Below, piece by piece: positions 9,871-19,200 of a stretch of DNA of 64,000 nt. The first letter of the stretch is position 1. Each line of letters starts with the position of its first letter. Under the pieces are notes generated by a model, which saw only the letters and a list, made by a program, of their open reading frames with translations, was not told the origin of the DNA and ran no database searches. The DNA comes from CBFHMJ01 sp965656875 (GTDB lineage: Bacteria; Pseudomonadota; Gammaproteobacteria; Enterobacterales; Alteromonadaceae). The position numbers and the translations under genes are program-made. Location of the stretch: positions 185,036 through 249,035 of the forward strand of contig CBFHMJ010000026.1 in NCBI GenBank assembly GCA_965656875.1. The letters are read 5' to 3'.

Positions 9871-12681
9871 TTATGTGTGGTTTTCATCAGATACCGAAAT
9901 GGATGACACAGGTGAAATGACATCTGTCAGACAAATTTTACGTATTGCAGCAATGATTTGTTGGCTTTGGGTCAAATGCAGTGGTGGTGATAAGTGTTGT
10001 TGTGCCTGTTGAGCAAAGCGACGAAATGCCAGTTCAGGCAGTAATCGGGCTGAATCGGTTGCGGCATACCAAAGCCTTGAGAGAGTGATCGCTGTATTGG
10101 TCCAAAAATCTGCATTAAGTCCTTCATTCAATTGAGCCAGTCGAGTTTGTTGGCACCGATCAAAAATCAGTGTGGCCAGTGTTCTGCCAGAGAGTATCCA
10201 GGGATATCCGGGGATATCATTCGCATTAAGTTGTTGTTCCAGTGCCAGCCAGCGATGAAGTTGTTTTGAACCAGACGCATTGATGGATTGCAGTAGTTGT
10301 TCTGTTTCTGATACCAGTTGCAATGCTTGTTGCTGGAAAAATGGTTGTTGGGCTTTACAGGCAATAGTGCGCTGAATTCTCAGTTGTGCCATTTGTATTT
10401 GATTAAATTTCTGTTGCGCAGTGAATGTTCCAATTTGTTTTATGGTTTGTCGTATCGGGTTCAGGTGTTCACTGACCTGATTAGTTTTCTCTGGCTGTAG
10501 TTGCGCTGAAAAAGGTGAATTATGTTGGGGTTCAAACAACCAGTTGAGCGCCACTGTCATTGATCGTTTGAGACCTGGATACATACTTAGCAGGTTGCTA
10601 TCAATGGCTTCTTGCTGCGTATCATAATGAATAGGTGGTGTTGCTGAATGTTGTTTTTGGGGTTGCTCAGGGCTGAACCATTGTCGGGCTTGCTGCTGTA
10701 ATAGTTGAATCTGTTCATTAAGTTCGTGGTGTGCTGGCTGTGGAATGTCCTGATTGATGCTATCAGACAGTGAAGTTCTGAATCGTAAATCCAGTGTTTG
10801 CAGCACGAAATAGCGCAGGTTATCAATTTGATTACCGGCGTGATTAAGCATCGAATTGTGTCTGATGGGTCTGTTGTGGGTTTGTGCAGGCAGCTCAATA
10901 TTACTGAGCAGAAAACCGGGCGTAACAAATGTTCCGGGTTTGGATAGCTGATGATAAAGAAGTTGCAGTGTCGTGGCTGGAATAGTGGTTTGACGTTCAA
11001 CAGCAATCAGATAGATCAATGATGTTTGGGCGTGTTGCGTCACAGGAAGCTGCTTGATATCGCCGACAAAAAGTTGGGGTGTTGCTGAACGCTCCGCAGA
11101 TGGTTCTTCTAATGCAGAACGCATTTTATCGTCGAGTATGGCGACAGGTTGAATCGTTATTTGATCGATGAGGTTGTTAGCATGCCGTTGTAAATCCTCG
11201 ATGATGTCCTGAAAGTCGATTGAATTGGCATCATTGTCTGCAAACAAAAGCAAACCATAGGGCTGAATGTCGGAGGTAAACAGCGAGAAGTGACGTAAGG
11301 CTGCCAATATCGCCATCTGATGTGGAGACGGTTTAGTGTTTCTATCGTCAAACAGTGAAAGTAATCGCTGATCTTCTGTTACCAATGGTGCCGTTTTCCA
11401 GGGTCGGATAAGGTTATCCTGAACGGCGAGGTGTTGACTGATTAGCTGAACAGAGTTGTCATCAGGCTGGTTACCAGAATACTGGACTGAGTTCGTTTGT
11501 CGTAACTGGAAATAGCTGTTTATGTGTTGTCTGGCGTGCTCATTTAATTCGCCATCACTCAGAATATGCCGCTTTGATAATCGAATTGCTGTTTGCTGAT
11601 CCCACTGATCCCGCCGGGCAAGCATTGTCTCACAGGTTAAAACTACAGCGGTCGATTCAGTAATAGCAACCTGAGTGAAGTCAGCCGGGTGAATCAAAGG
11701 TTGATAGTCAATGTTATTGAGGCGCAACAGTTTTCGTAAAGGTTTTAGACGCTGTGGCAGGGGGAACGCATGTTGTTCGCTAAAGATGAATATCAGGGGC
11801 AAATGTGCTTGTTGTTGTACGGATGTCAAATGTTTTAGTGCGTTGATCCAGATTACGAGAAGCGGTTCGACAGATAAACCATCGGGTATGTGTAATGCGA
11901 TATCTCCTTTATGGTTTGACAGAGTTTGGAGCAGTGGACGAATGCTGTGAACTATGGAAGGTGGTGCGAGTTGCAAGCGTTTGTCCTGGTCGGTCCAGCA
12001 AAGGTAGTTAAGCATCGCCAGTAATCGAGAGGGTTGCATAAGCCCGACTAACAAATTATCCAGTGGCGACAGCATCGGATTATCGTTGTGATTGCCGTGG
12101 AGTAAATGCCAACGTTGATCCGGAGATAATGTTTGTTCTTGCCATTGATACCAAACTGGCGGCGACGTCTGGTCGTTCAAACCGTACCAGGCCGCATCTT
12201 CACAGTAGCAAAGCTGAATTTGCTCCAGGGTTAGCACATCCGGCAACGGTTGACTGGCTGGGAATATATGAATTAAGGGTAGTCCGTTAATGTATAGCGT
12301 TGCAGCGGGAGCTTCGGGTTGACTGTCATTGATCAAAAAGTGAAAACTGTTGTTTTTCACACATAGCCAGTCAATGAGCGAGATTGACGCTGTTGATTGT
12401 TGTGGGGAAAAAGAAAGTTTGTCGAACAACGACTGACGGAACTTTCTTTGTGTTTGTTTGCTTTTGCTGCGGTGTAAACGAGTGAGTAATGACAGTATCT
12501 GCTTCAGGTCGGATTGAGTCAGTGGCGTTGGTGGTGAGGGACGGCGTTGATTGATCTCATTGAGGCTACGCAGAAGAATTTTATCCGGATATTCATGATG
12601 CTGTGTTGTTGCGTTGAGAGGCTGCCATCCTAATAAATGTAGTTTGTCAGCTAATGCCTGCTTTGCTGATAGTGTGTCCAT
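9871..12681 (-). CDS. HsdR-like protein lacking nuclease and helicase catalytic motifs
   Basis: This 936-residue protein has the order of landmarks of a type I restriction R subunit: an N-terminal helical start, ISLIDWLCVKNNSFHFLIND (near 100-119; HsdR: v.liDf..p.nNdF.vvnQ), TLYINGLPLIHIF (128-140; HsdR: vLFVNGLPLvvIElK), LCYCEDAAWYGL (157-168; HsdR: ISDG..arvG), PLDNLLVGLMQPSRLLAML (206-224) and LHIPDGLSVEPLLVIW at the Walker A place (263-278; HsdR: WHTQGSGKSLTM). The nuclease ExK, the P-loop Gly-Lys-Ser and the DEAH box (here SDGEL near 375) are all replaced, yet the frame is intact. No hsdM or hsdS is nearby. The last 400 residues are Gln-rich and unassigned. The family call is by eye. It may be a structural or regulatory pseudoenzyme. 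Confidence 0.6.
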   Translation of the reverse strand: MDTLSAKQALADKLHLLGWQPLNATTQHHEYPDKILLRSLNEINQRRPSPPTPLTQSDLKQILSLLTRLHRSKSKQTQRKFRQSLFDKLSFSPQQSTASISLIDWLCVKNNSFHFLINDSQPEAPAATLYINGLPLIHIFPASQPLPDVLTLEQIQLCYCEDAAWYGLNDQTSPPVWYQWQEQTLSPDQRWHLLHGNHNDNPMLSPLDNLLVGLMQPSRLLAMLNYLCWTDQDKRLQLAPPSIVHSIRPLLQTLSNHKGDIALHIPDGLSVEPLLVIWINALKHLTSVQQQAHLPLIFIFSEQHAFPLPQRLKPLRKLLRLNNIDYQPLIHPADFTQVAITESTAVVLTCETMLARRDQWDQQTAIRLSKRHILSDGELNEHARQHINSYFQLRQTNSVQYSGNQPDDNSVQLISQHLAVQDNLIRPWKTAPLVTEDQRLLSLFDDRNTKPSPHQMAILAALRHFSLFTSDIQPYGLLLFADNDANSIDFQDIIEDLQRHANNLIDQITIQPVAILDDKMRSALEEPSAERSATPQLFVGDIKQLPVTQHAQTSLIYLIAVERQTTIPATTLQLLYHQLSKPGTFVTPGFLLSNIELPAQTHNRPIRHNSMLNHAGNQIDNLRYFVLQTLDLRFRTSLSDSINQDIPQPAHHELNEQIQLLQQQARQWFSPEQPQKQHSATPPIHYDTQQEAIDSNLLSMYPGLKRSMTVALNWLFEPQHNSPFSAQLQPEKTNQVSEHLNPIRQTIKQIGTFTAQQKFNQIQMAQLRIQRTIACKAQQPFFQQQALQLVSETEQLLQSINASGSKQLHRWLALEQQLNANDIPGYPWILSGRTLATLIFDRCQQTRLAQLNEGLNADFWTNTAITLSRLWYAATDSARLLPELAFRRFAQQAQQHLSPPLHLTQSQQIIAAIRKICLTDVISPVSSISVSDENHT

Positions 12682-13038
12682 GTGTCTTCCCTGACTGGTT
12701 GTTCAATCGGTGTTGTTTAATTTGAAAGTTGTTTCTGTAAAGATACTTTACGTTTTTCCACCACAAGTTCCCATATCTGATGTCTGAAAGTGCTGTAGGA
12801 AATAGGCTCGAATTACTGGCAGTAATCAACTATCGACCAACAGCATTGATCTACGATTAACAACATTGCCAGGCCAGGTTGCGTTTCAGCTAAAATGAGT
12901 GGTTAACTCGTCTGATTACAATAAATCTAAGGAATCAGACGCCATGCTCTTTGGATTCAAATATAAAGGGTACAGACAGGCTGTTTTCATCCTATGACGA
13001 ATGACAGTCGTCAGATAATGATAATGTGGGAAATCAAC
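12682..13038. other. Intergenic region between divergent HsdR-like and M14 peptidase genes
   Basis: About 357 bp with no supported ORF or RNA. It must contain both promoters. The in-frame codons upstream of 13039 (MTNDSRQIMIMWEIN) are judged to be leader, because the signal peptide begins at 13039. Confidence 0.4.
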
Positions 13039-15921
13039 ATGAAACGATTATTAGCGGCAACGATTGCGACGCTATTGTCAGGACAATCAGCGCTTTATGC
13101 GCCGGAAGCACATGCAACCGTTCTGATGAAGCCAGGTAAACTCCAGGGTTATGACTATCAACCAACACTGGCACCGGACAATCCTGCGCCGGGCATTTCT
13201 ACGCCAGAGTCGGTACTGGGTTTTGAAGTAGGCCAGCGCACAGCTACACCTGAGCAAATTAGTGAATTAGTACAACGCTGGGCAAAAGAAAGTGATCGTA
13301 TGACCTGGACGCAGTATGCGACCAGCTATGAAGGCCGCCCGTTACACTTACTAGCGATTTCTTCTCCTAAAAATCTCCAGAACATTGATGGGATCAAACG
13401 CAATGTTCAACAAATGGCTAAGCCTTATGATCTGTCAAAGAAAGCAGCAGATAAACTGATTGCTGACACTCCGGCGGTCGCCTGGATGGCTTATTCAATT
13501 CACGGAAATGAGTCATCGGGTGCAGATTCGGCACTGGCGTTGATTTATAACCTGATTGCTTCCGATTCAGCGGAAACTCGTAACATGCTGGATGATATGG
13601 TGATCCTGGTCGATCCGATGATGAATCCAGATGGCCGGGCCCGTTTTACCAAAGTGCTTGAGCAATCTCGTGGTGCAACGCCGAACGTTGATGTGCAATC
13701 ACTGTTACATACAGGCGTGTGGCCATCAGGCAGAACCAATCACTACTATTATGATTTGAATCGTGACTTTTACTTCCTTCAGGCACCGGAAACAGTAGGC
13801 CGGGTGAAATTAATCAACGAGTGGTATCCACAGTTGATGATTGATGGACATGAGATGGGGGCGACGGAAACCTATTTGTTTGGTCCGGCTCGTGAACCTA
13901 TCAACCGCAATTTACCGGCCAGCAAGAAAAAATGGGGCAATATTTTCGCCAGCGATCAAGGTGAAGCATTCGATAAGCAAAACTGGACGTACTACACGGG
14001 TGAATGGTTCGAAAATCTGTTCCCGGGCTACTCGAACTATGCCGAATATCGGGGTTCGGTTCACATTTTGTATGAACAGGCGCGAACGGCTGAAGATGGT
14101 GTACGTTTATATAACGGCAATATTCGGAGTTATCAGCAATCTGTTCATCACCAGTTAGTGAGTTCAATCGCTAACCTGAAAACTTTACAGAAGCATACTA
14201 AAGCGATGTACAAGGACTTTGTTGAAGATCGTCGCAAAGTTATGTCAGAGAAAGGACCGTATGCGAACAAGAGCTGGGTGATAATGCCGGGCGATAATCT
14301 GAATCGAATGAATCGATTTATCGAATTGCTACAAGCGCAGGATATCGAAGTCAAACAAACGACAGCCGCCGTCACGGTTAAACGTGTGACTGATCAATTA
14401 GGCAACTCGATGAAGTCGTTAAACGTGCCAAAAGGCGCTTTAGTGATTAATGGTCGCCAGCCTGAAGCGCGTTTACTGAACGCCATTATGGAATTCAATG
14501 CCGATATCAGTGATGACGTGTTACTGGAAGAATGGCAGCGGACGATGCGCGATGGTAGCTCACTGATGTATGACAACACCGCCTGGAACCTGAGCATGTT
14601 GTACGGACTGAACTCCTATGAAGTTGGCCAGGAGATCGAGAAGAACATTACTGACTGGCAGCCGCAGGGCATTCCAGAAATCGGTATTAACGAAGATGCT
14701 ATCGCATGGATGGTTAATGGCGCTGATGATGCCGCTCCGGGTTTTGCGGCTCGATTAATGGAGCAGGGCGTTCATGTTCGAACTGCTGAACTGCCGGGTC
14801 AACTGGGTAATGTATCTTTCCCTCGTGGCAGTGTTGCGGTACTGCGTAACGATAACCCGAATCGTCAGGATTTAACGCAACAAATTATGATTGCAGCGGG
14901 TGACGTAAATATTCAGGTTCACTCAATTGAGAAAGGACTCGGTGAAGGCGATTTGCCTGACCTGGGTGGGTCTCATTATCAGTTACTAACTCAGCCTAAA
15001 GTGGCCATCATCGCAGGTGATGGCATTAATTCTTATCAATTTGGTGCGACCTGGCACATGATGGATATGCAACTGGGTATTCGCCATTCGCATATTGATG
15101 AAGTGAATCTGGGACGTGTCGATTTACGCAGTTATAACGTGATTGTCCTGCCGGGTAAATTTGATGGTTACAGCGACGGACAACTGAGTGAATTACGAAG
15201 CTGGGTTGAGCAGGGCGGAACCTTGATTGCATCCGATCTGGCAGCACGCCAACTGGCTGCTAAGAAAGGTAGCAAAGTTAAGCTGTTAAAAGACACGTTG
15301 AAAGACGCAGAAAAATACGATTTATCGTTACAACGTGAATGGTTAGCCGCGCAGAATTATATTCCTAACCTGACGTCTGTACGTAGCTTTGATGTGCCGG
15401 AGACTATTAGTTTGCCGTGGTTGGAATCTGGCAAACTTGAAGGCTGGAATGCCGATCAGCTGAAAACCTGGAATCAATGGGCCAGTAACTTTATGCCGTC
15501 AGGTGCTATGGTGGCCGGTCGTACTGACCAGAAACACTGGTTAACCTATGGTGTGAGCGGCCAGTTACCCTTAATGGTGAGTGATGATCCGGTGTTGATG
15601 TCGGATGACAGTTCAGAAGCTGTTATTCGTGTTGGTGTGCTGCAAAAGAACAAAGATGCAGAAGCACGTAAACTGGCATGGTCAACGATACCAAAAGGCT
15701 ATGACATGAAAGTCAGAATGAGTGGGCTTTTATGGCCAGAAGCAGCACAGCGTTTGGCAAACTCGGCCTGGCTAACTCGTGAGGAACATGGAAATGGTCA
15801 GATCATTTTATTTGCAGGTGAGCCAGTTATTCGTGGTGCAACGCGTGGCACAATGCGCTTACTGTTGAACAGTATTGTGTATGGCCCTGGCCTCGGTGCT
15901 TATCAGGCTATTGACTTATAA
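13039..15921 (+). CDS. Secreted M14-family zinc carboxypeptidase-like protein
   Basis: The start gives a signal peptide, MKRLLAATIATLLSGQSALY, with likely cleavage near AHA. The M14 zinc site is HGNE (His155, Glu158) with the third ligand His271 in MIDGHEMG; the substrate-carboxylate pair Asn241-Arg242 lies in DLNRDFYF. A large C-terminal region includes a glutamine-amidotransferase-like fold (VAIIAGDGINSYQFGATWHMM). At 960 residues it matches large periplasmic or secreted M14 proteins found in Shewanella-type bacteria. It probably degrades peptides outside the cytoplasm. It is convergent with the TonB receptor across a shared terminator. Confidence 0.9.
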   Translation: MKRLLAATIATLLSGQSALYAPEAHATVLMKPGKLQGYDYQPTLAPDNPAPGISTPESVLGFEVGQRTATPEQISELVQRWAKESDRMTWTQYATSYEGRPLHLLAISSPKNLQNIDGIKRNVQQMAKPYDLSKKAADKLIADTPAVAWMAYSIHGNESSGADSALALIYNLIASDSAETRNMLDDMVILVDPMMNPDGRARFTKVLEQSRGATPNVDVQSLLHTGVWPSGRTNHYYYDLNRDFYFLQAPETVGRVKLINEWYPQLMIDGHEMGATETYLFGPAREPINRNLPASKKKWGNIFASDQGEAFDKQNWTYYTGEWFENLFPGYSNYAEYRGSVHILYEQARTAEDGVRLYNGNIRSYQQSVHHQLVSSIANLKTLQKHTKAMYKDFVEDRRKVMSEKGPYANKSWVIMPGDNLNRMNRFIELLQAQDIEVKQTTAAVTVKRVTDQLGNSMKSLNVPKGALVINGRQPEARLLNAIMEFNADISDDVLLEEWQRTMRDGSSLMYDNTAWNLSMLYGLNSYEVGQEIEKNITDWQPQGIPEIGINEDAIAWMVNGADDAAPGFAARLMEQGVHVRTAELPGQLGNVSFPRGSVAVLRNDNPNRQDLTQQIMIAAGDVNIQVHSIEKGLGEGDLPDLGGSHYQLLTQPKVAIIAGDGINSYQFGATWHMMDMQLGIRHSHIDEVNLGRVDLRSYNVIVLPGKFDGYSDGQLSELRSWVEQGGTLIASDLAARQLAAKKGSKVKLLKDTLKDAEKYDLSLQREWLAAQNYIPNLTSVRSFDVPETISLPWLESGKLEGWNADQLKTWNQWASNFMPSGAMVAGRTDQKHWLTYGVSGQLPLMVSDDPVLMSDDSSEAVIRVGVLQKNKDAEARKLAWSTIPKGYDMKVRMSGLLWPEAAQRLANSAWLTREEHGNGQIILFAGEPVIRGATRGTMRLLLNSIVYGPGLGAYQAIDL

Positions 15922-15943
15922 GCGTTCAAACTTGTCATGAAAA

Positions 15944-15972
15944 AAAGGCCGCAGTCTCCGACTGCGGCCTTT
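15944..15972. terminator. Bidirectional intrinsic terminator
   Basis: A perfect 12-bp stem, AAAGGCCGCAGT and ACTGCGGCCTTT around the loop CTCCG, with A-rich and T-rich flanks. It lies between the convergent M14 peptidase and TonB-receptor genes and can serve both. Confidence 0.9.
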
Positions 15973-16020
15973 GTCTTTGAGCTTAAGAATTATCAAACGA
16001 GATAATTCAAAGGCGGATTA

Positions 16021-18447
16021 TCAGAAACGATAATCCATTTTCACGTAGTAGTAACCACCATTAAAGCCGAACGGTGCAACACGACGGTTGTATGGGAAGA
16101 TACCGTTGAAACTGTTTGATTCGTGGTTTCTTTCCGGTGTTACGTCAAGAATGTTGTTAGCACCAATCGTTGCTGAGAAGTCATCCGTAAAGCGATACTT
16201 GAAGCTTAGATCGGTTAACCATTCAGCTGAAAATGTTTGATCGCGCTCTGGATCGCTTGAGCTTTCAGTTGAACGAACGATACCAATACGATTCAGACGG
16301 AAATTGAAATCCCAGTCTTCAGTGCGATAGGTCGCTGCTAAAACCAGCTGATCTTTTGGCTGACCATCTTCTAACCAGATTTGCTCCTGACGGCTGAACA
16401 GAGTCTGTGCAAGAACCGGGTCGCCTGCCATTGCGTCTGGTACGCGAATATCGCCATCAAGATTCGTTTCAGTCATATTCAATGATGCTGTCAGATCAAG
16501 ATTTGCACCGTTATCCAGTGGGATCTTGTAATCAACAACGACATCAAGACCTTTAGTTTCAGTATCGATTGCATTCGAGAAGAACTGCGCAGCACGAACT
16601 GTTGGGAATGGTGCTAACAGATCCGCAATTACATCACTGCTGTCTGCTGAGAAGCGACCTGACACAACGATGCGATCATCGATTTGAATGTAGTAAAGAT
16701 CAGCTGTAACAGTCAGGTTATCGATAGGTGTATAAACGATACCAGCACCTACGTTGAACGATTCTTCGTCTTGCAGTGGATCAACACCTAATGCCTGAGC
16801 AACGTCACTGTGGTTGGCGAATGTACCAACATCAACCGGTGTTAGTTCACCGTTTACATCAACAAACTGTGTGCTGGTGTTGTTGAAGTATTGCTGATGA
16901 AGAGAAGGCGCACGGAAACCGGTATTAACCGAGCCACGTAGTGTCAGATCATCAGTTGCTGTGTAGTTTACGGCCAGTTTCCATGACAGGTTGCTGCCGA
17001 AGTCACTGAAGTCTTCATAGCGTAATGCTAAGTTTGTGAAGAAATCGTCAGTGAACTGGAAACCGAACTCAGTGTAAGCCGCCCAGTTGTGGCGAGAAAC
17101 ATCAACTTCATTCGCTGGACGGAAGCCCGGGAATACCTGGATGCCTGGTGCTGCCTGACCACCGTTTTGATTCGGGAAGCCACCGTCAATGTATGAGGCA
17201 GGTTCACCGGCGATGATTTCATATTCATCTTTACGGTATTCCATACCCGCAGCAAAGTTAACGTCGTAATCCATACCCCAGTCAAAGGCAGTACTGGCGT
17301 CAAAGTTGATCGTAGTTTGCGAGAACTTAAGTTCACCAGCGTCTGCTTCTGTTGGGCTTGATGGGCCCATTGATACATTCACTGAGTTAGAAATGAAGTA
17401 ACCAAATTTATTTTCACCGGTAACCGCACTCAGATCGTAATCCCAATCATTGAATGAGCCTTTGATGCCCAGTGTTGCTGAAAGGTCTTCGATATTGGTG
17501 TTGATCAGTGGTAAGAAACCATCCGGATGTACTTCAGGCACGTTACGATTATCAAGTGCGCGACGGTAGAAACCACCTGATTCACCATCACGATCTGAAT
17601 AGCCACTTGAGAAATAAACCTGGAACTCATCAAAGTCAAATTCAGAATTCAGGAAGAAATACAGGTTGTCTGACTCGGCGTCACCATAACGGTGATTACG
17701 ACGGTCAAATGTTGCTTCACGCGGGTCAGGCTGGCCGTCGATTAATGGGTATTGTTGACGTGGGTCGGAGCCTGAACGGTTGGTTGGGTTACGATTACGC
17801 ATTTCAGCCGTAAAGTTAACGAAACCATTTCCTTCAAGTGCAACACCTGTGTTCACGCTGGTCTGGAAAGTTTCACCATCAGCTTCATATGTCTGACCTG
17901 TGTGAGCAGATACATGGGTATATTCAGTCTGATCTTTTAATACGATGTTGATAACACCAGCGATTGCGTCAGAGCCGTATTGAGCGGCTGCGCCATCACG
18001 TAGTACTTCAATACGTTTGATTGCACTGGCTGGGATAGCGTTAAGGTCAACACCTGCAGTACCACGGCCAATTGAACCGTTAACATGGACTAACGCTGTG
18101 TTATGACGACGTTTACCATTGATAAGAACTAACGTTTGATCCGGACCAAGACCACGCAAAGTAGCTGGGCGAAGTGCATCAGTACCGTCACTGACGGTTG
18201 ATGTTGAGAAGTTGAACGAAGGTGCTGCAAACTGCAACATTCTTGATGTTTCAGTCTGTCCCGTATCGACAAGGTCGTCTGCGTTGAATAGATCTACCGG
18301 TACGGGTGTTTCAGTGGTTGTACGGCTTGAAAAACGGTTACCAACAACCGAGATTTTTTCTACGTCTTGCTCGTCGCTTTCTGCTGCGTAACTCATCGGA
18401 GTTGTTAACGCTGCTGCCAAAGCAATCGCAACTGGGGAGTATTTCAT
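16021..18447 (-). CDS. TonB-dependent outer-membrane receptor
   Basis: 808 residues: signal peptide (MKYSPVAIALAAALTTPMSYA), a short TonB-box-like segment (EKISVVG), a plug domain with LRGLGPDQTLVLINGKRRH and the IKRIEVLRDGAAAQYGSDAI core, then a long beta-barrel ending in the outer-membrane terminal signature YVKMDYRF. It imports an unknown ligand using TonB energy. No siderophore or vitamin genes are adjacent. The plug style (short ring of Gly/Ser after the RGLG motif) is common among marine bacterial receptors for sugars or peptides, so the substrate is left open. GAGGG precedes the ATG. Confidence 0.95.
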   Translation of the reverse strand: MKYSPVAIALAAALTTPMSYAAESDEQDVEKISVVGNRFSSRTTTETPVPVDLFNADDLVDTGQTETSRMLQFAAPSFNFSTSTVSDGTDALRPATLRGLGPDQTLVLINGKRRHNTALVHVNGSIGRGTAGVDLNAIPASAIKRIEVLRDGAAAQYGSDAIAGVINIVLKDQTEYTHVSAHTGQTYEADGETFQTSVNTGVALEGNGFVNFTAEMRNRNPTNRSGSDPRQQYPLIDGQPDPREATFDRRNHRYGDAESDNLYFFLNSEFDFDEFQVYFSSGYSDRDGESGGFYRRALDNRNVPEVHPDGFLPLINTNIEDLSATLGIKGSFNDWDYDLSAVTGENKFGYFISNSVNVSMGPSSPTEADAGELKFSQTTINFDASTAFDWGMDYDVNFAAGMEYRKDEYEIIAGEPASYIDGGFPNQNGGQAAPGIQVFPGFRPANEVDVSRHNWAAYTEFGFQFTDDFFTNLALRYEDFSDFGSNLSWKLAVNYTATDDLTLRGSVNTGFRAPSLHQQYFNNTSTQFVDVNGELTPVDVGTFANHSDVAQALGVDPLQDEESFNVGAGIVYTPIDNLTVTADLYYIQIDDRIVVSGRFSADSSDVIADLLAPFPTVRAAQFFSNAIDTETKGLDVVVDYKIPLDNGANLDLTASLNMTETNLDGDIRVPDAMAGDPVLAQTLFSRQEQIWLEDGQPKDQLVLAATYRTEDWDFNFRLNRIGIVRSTESSSDPERDQTFSAEWLTDLSFKYRFTDDFSATIGANNILDVTPERNHESNSFNGIFPYNRRVAPFGFNGGYYYVKMDYRF

Positions 18448-19200
18448 TCGATTCCCTCTATTTTGTCAGGATTAATTATTGTTGTACGGAATAGCGCACA
18501 ATATTGAAAAGTTGTGTACGACCTGACGCAGTAATTCAGCCTTGTTCACTGTTGTTTTTGGTTGCTAAGAGCCGATAGTCACGAAGTTGATGTCAGCTCA
18601 GCTATTTCCCTATCAGGTTGAAGATTACCGCTCAGCCTGAAATCACTTTAACGTATTGGAAACGTGGTGATTTCAGGTTGCTCAGGAATTTTTGGACGAG
18701 GTAATTTAACAAAATGTATAACAATCATCAATAAAGTATAGAATTTGTGCTAATTATTTCTATGCTCATTTGTGTATAACGCCCCGTTAATGTCATTCAG
18801 GTGTAATTACATTGTTTATAAAACAAATACAAATGAACGTCTGTTTGTGGTTGCTCTATATAAGTGATGAATTGCTGCATTTATTGGTTGTATTGATCAT
18901 TGATGTGAATCGGTATTTATCTGGAATTTATCGAGTTTTACAGTGGATTACGGATAGAACTGAGACGTTGTTGGCGTTAAACCTTCTACATCTGTTTGAT
19001 CAGTTTGATTGATATGGATTATTTAAGATACCGCATTTCAGTGAAAGCGTGTCCGTTTCCTGATTAGTCATTGAAAAACATTAAATAAATGTAAATAAAA
19101 AGTTGACTAACTCTCTGCTAATGGTTAGAAGTGTACCTCGAATCATCATAGGACCCGATGCATCGGTGTCATAATTTGTTTTTGCTTGAGGTTACCGTTA
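18448..19200. other. Long intergenic region upstream of TonB receptor and acylase homologue
   Basis: About 750 bp between two divergent genes. An ORF of 66 codons at 18812-19012 starts with TTG without a ribosome-binding site and is not supported. I see no RNA gene or long palindrome. The promoters of both flanking genes must lie here. Confidence 0.4.

Noticed and set aside
18812..19012. 66-codon ORF in the gap before the acylase gene
   Set aside because: TTG start, no ribosome-binding site, composition like the surrounding non-coding DNA.
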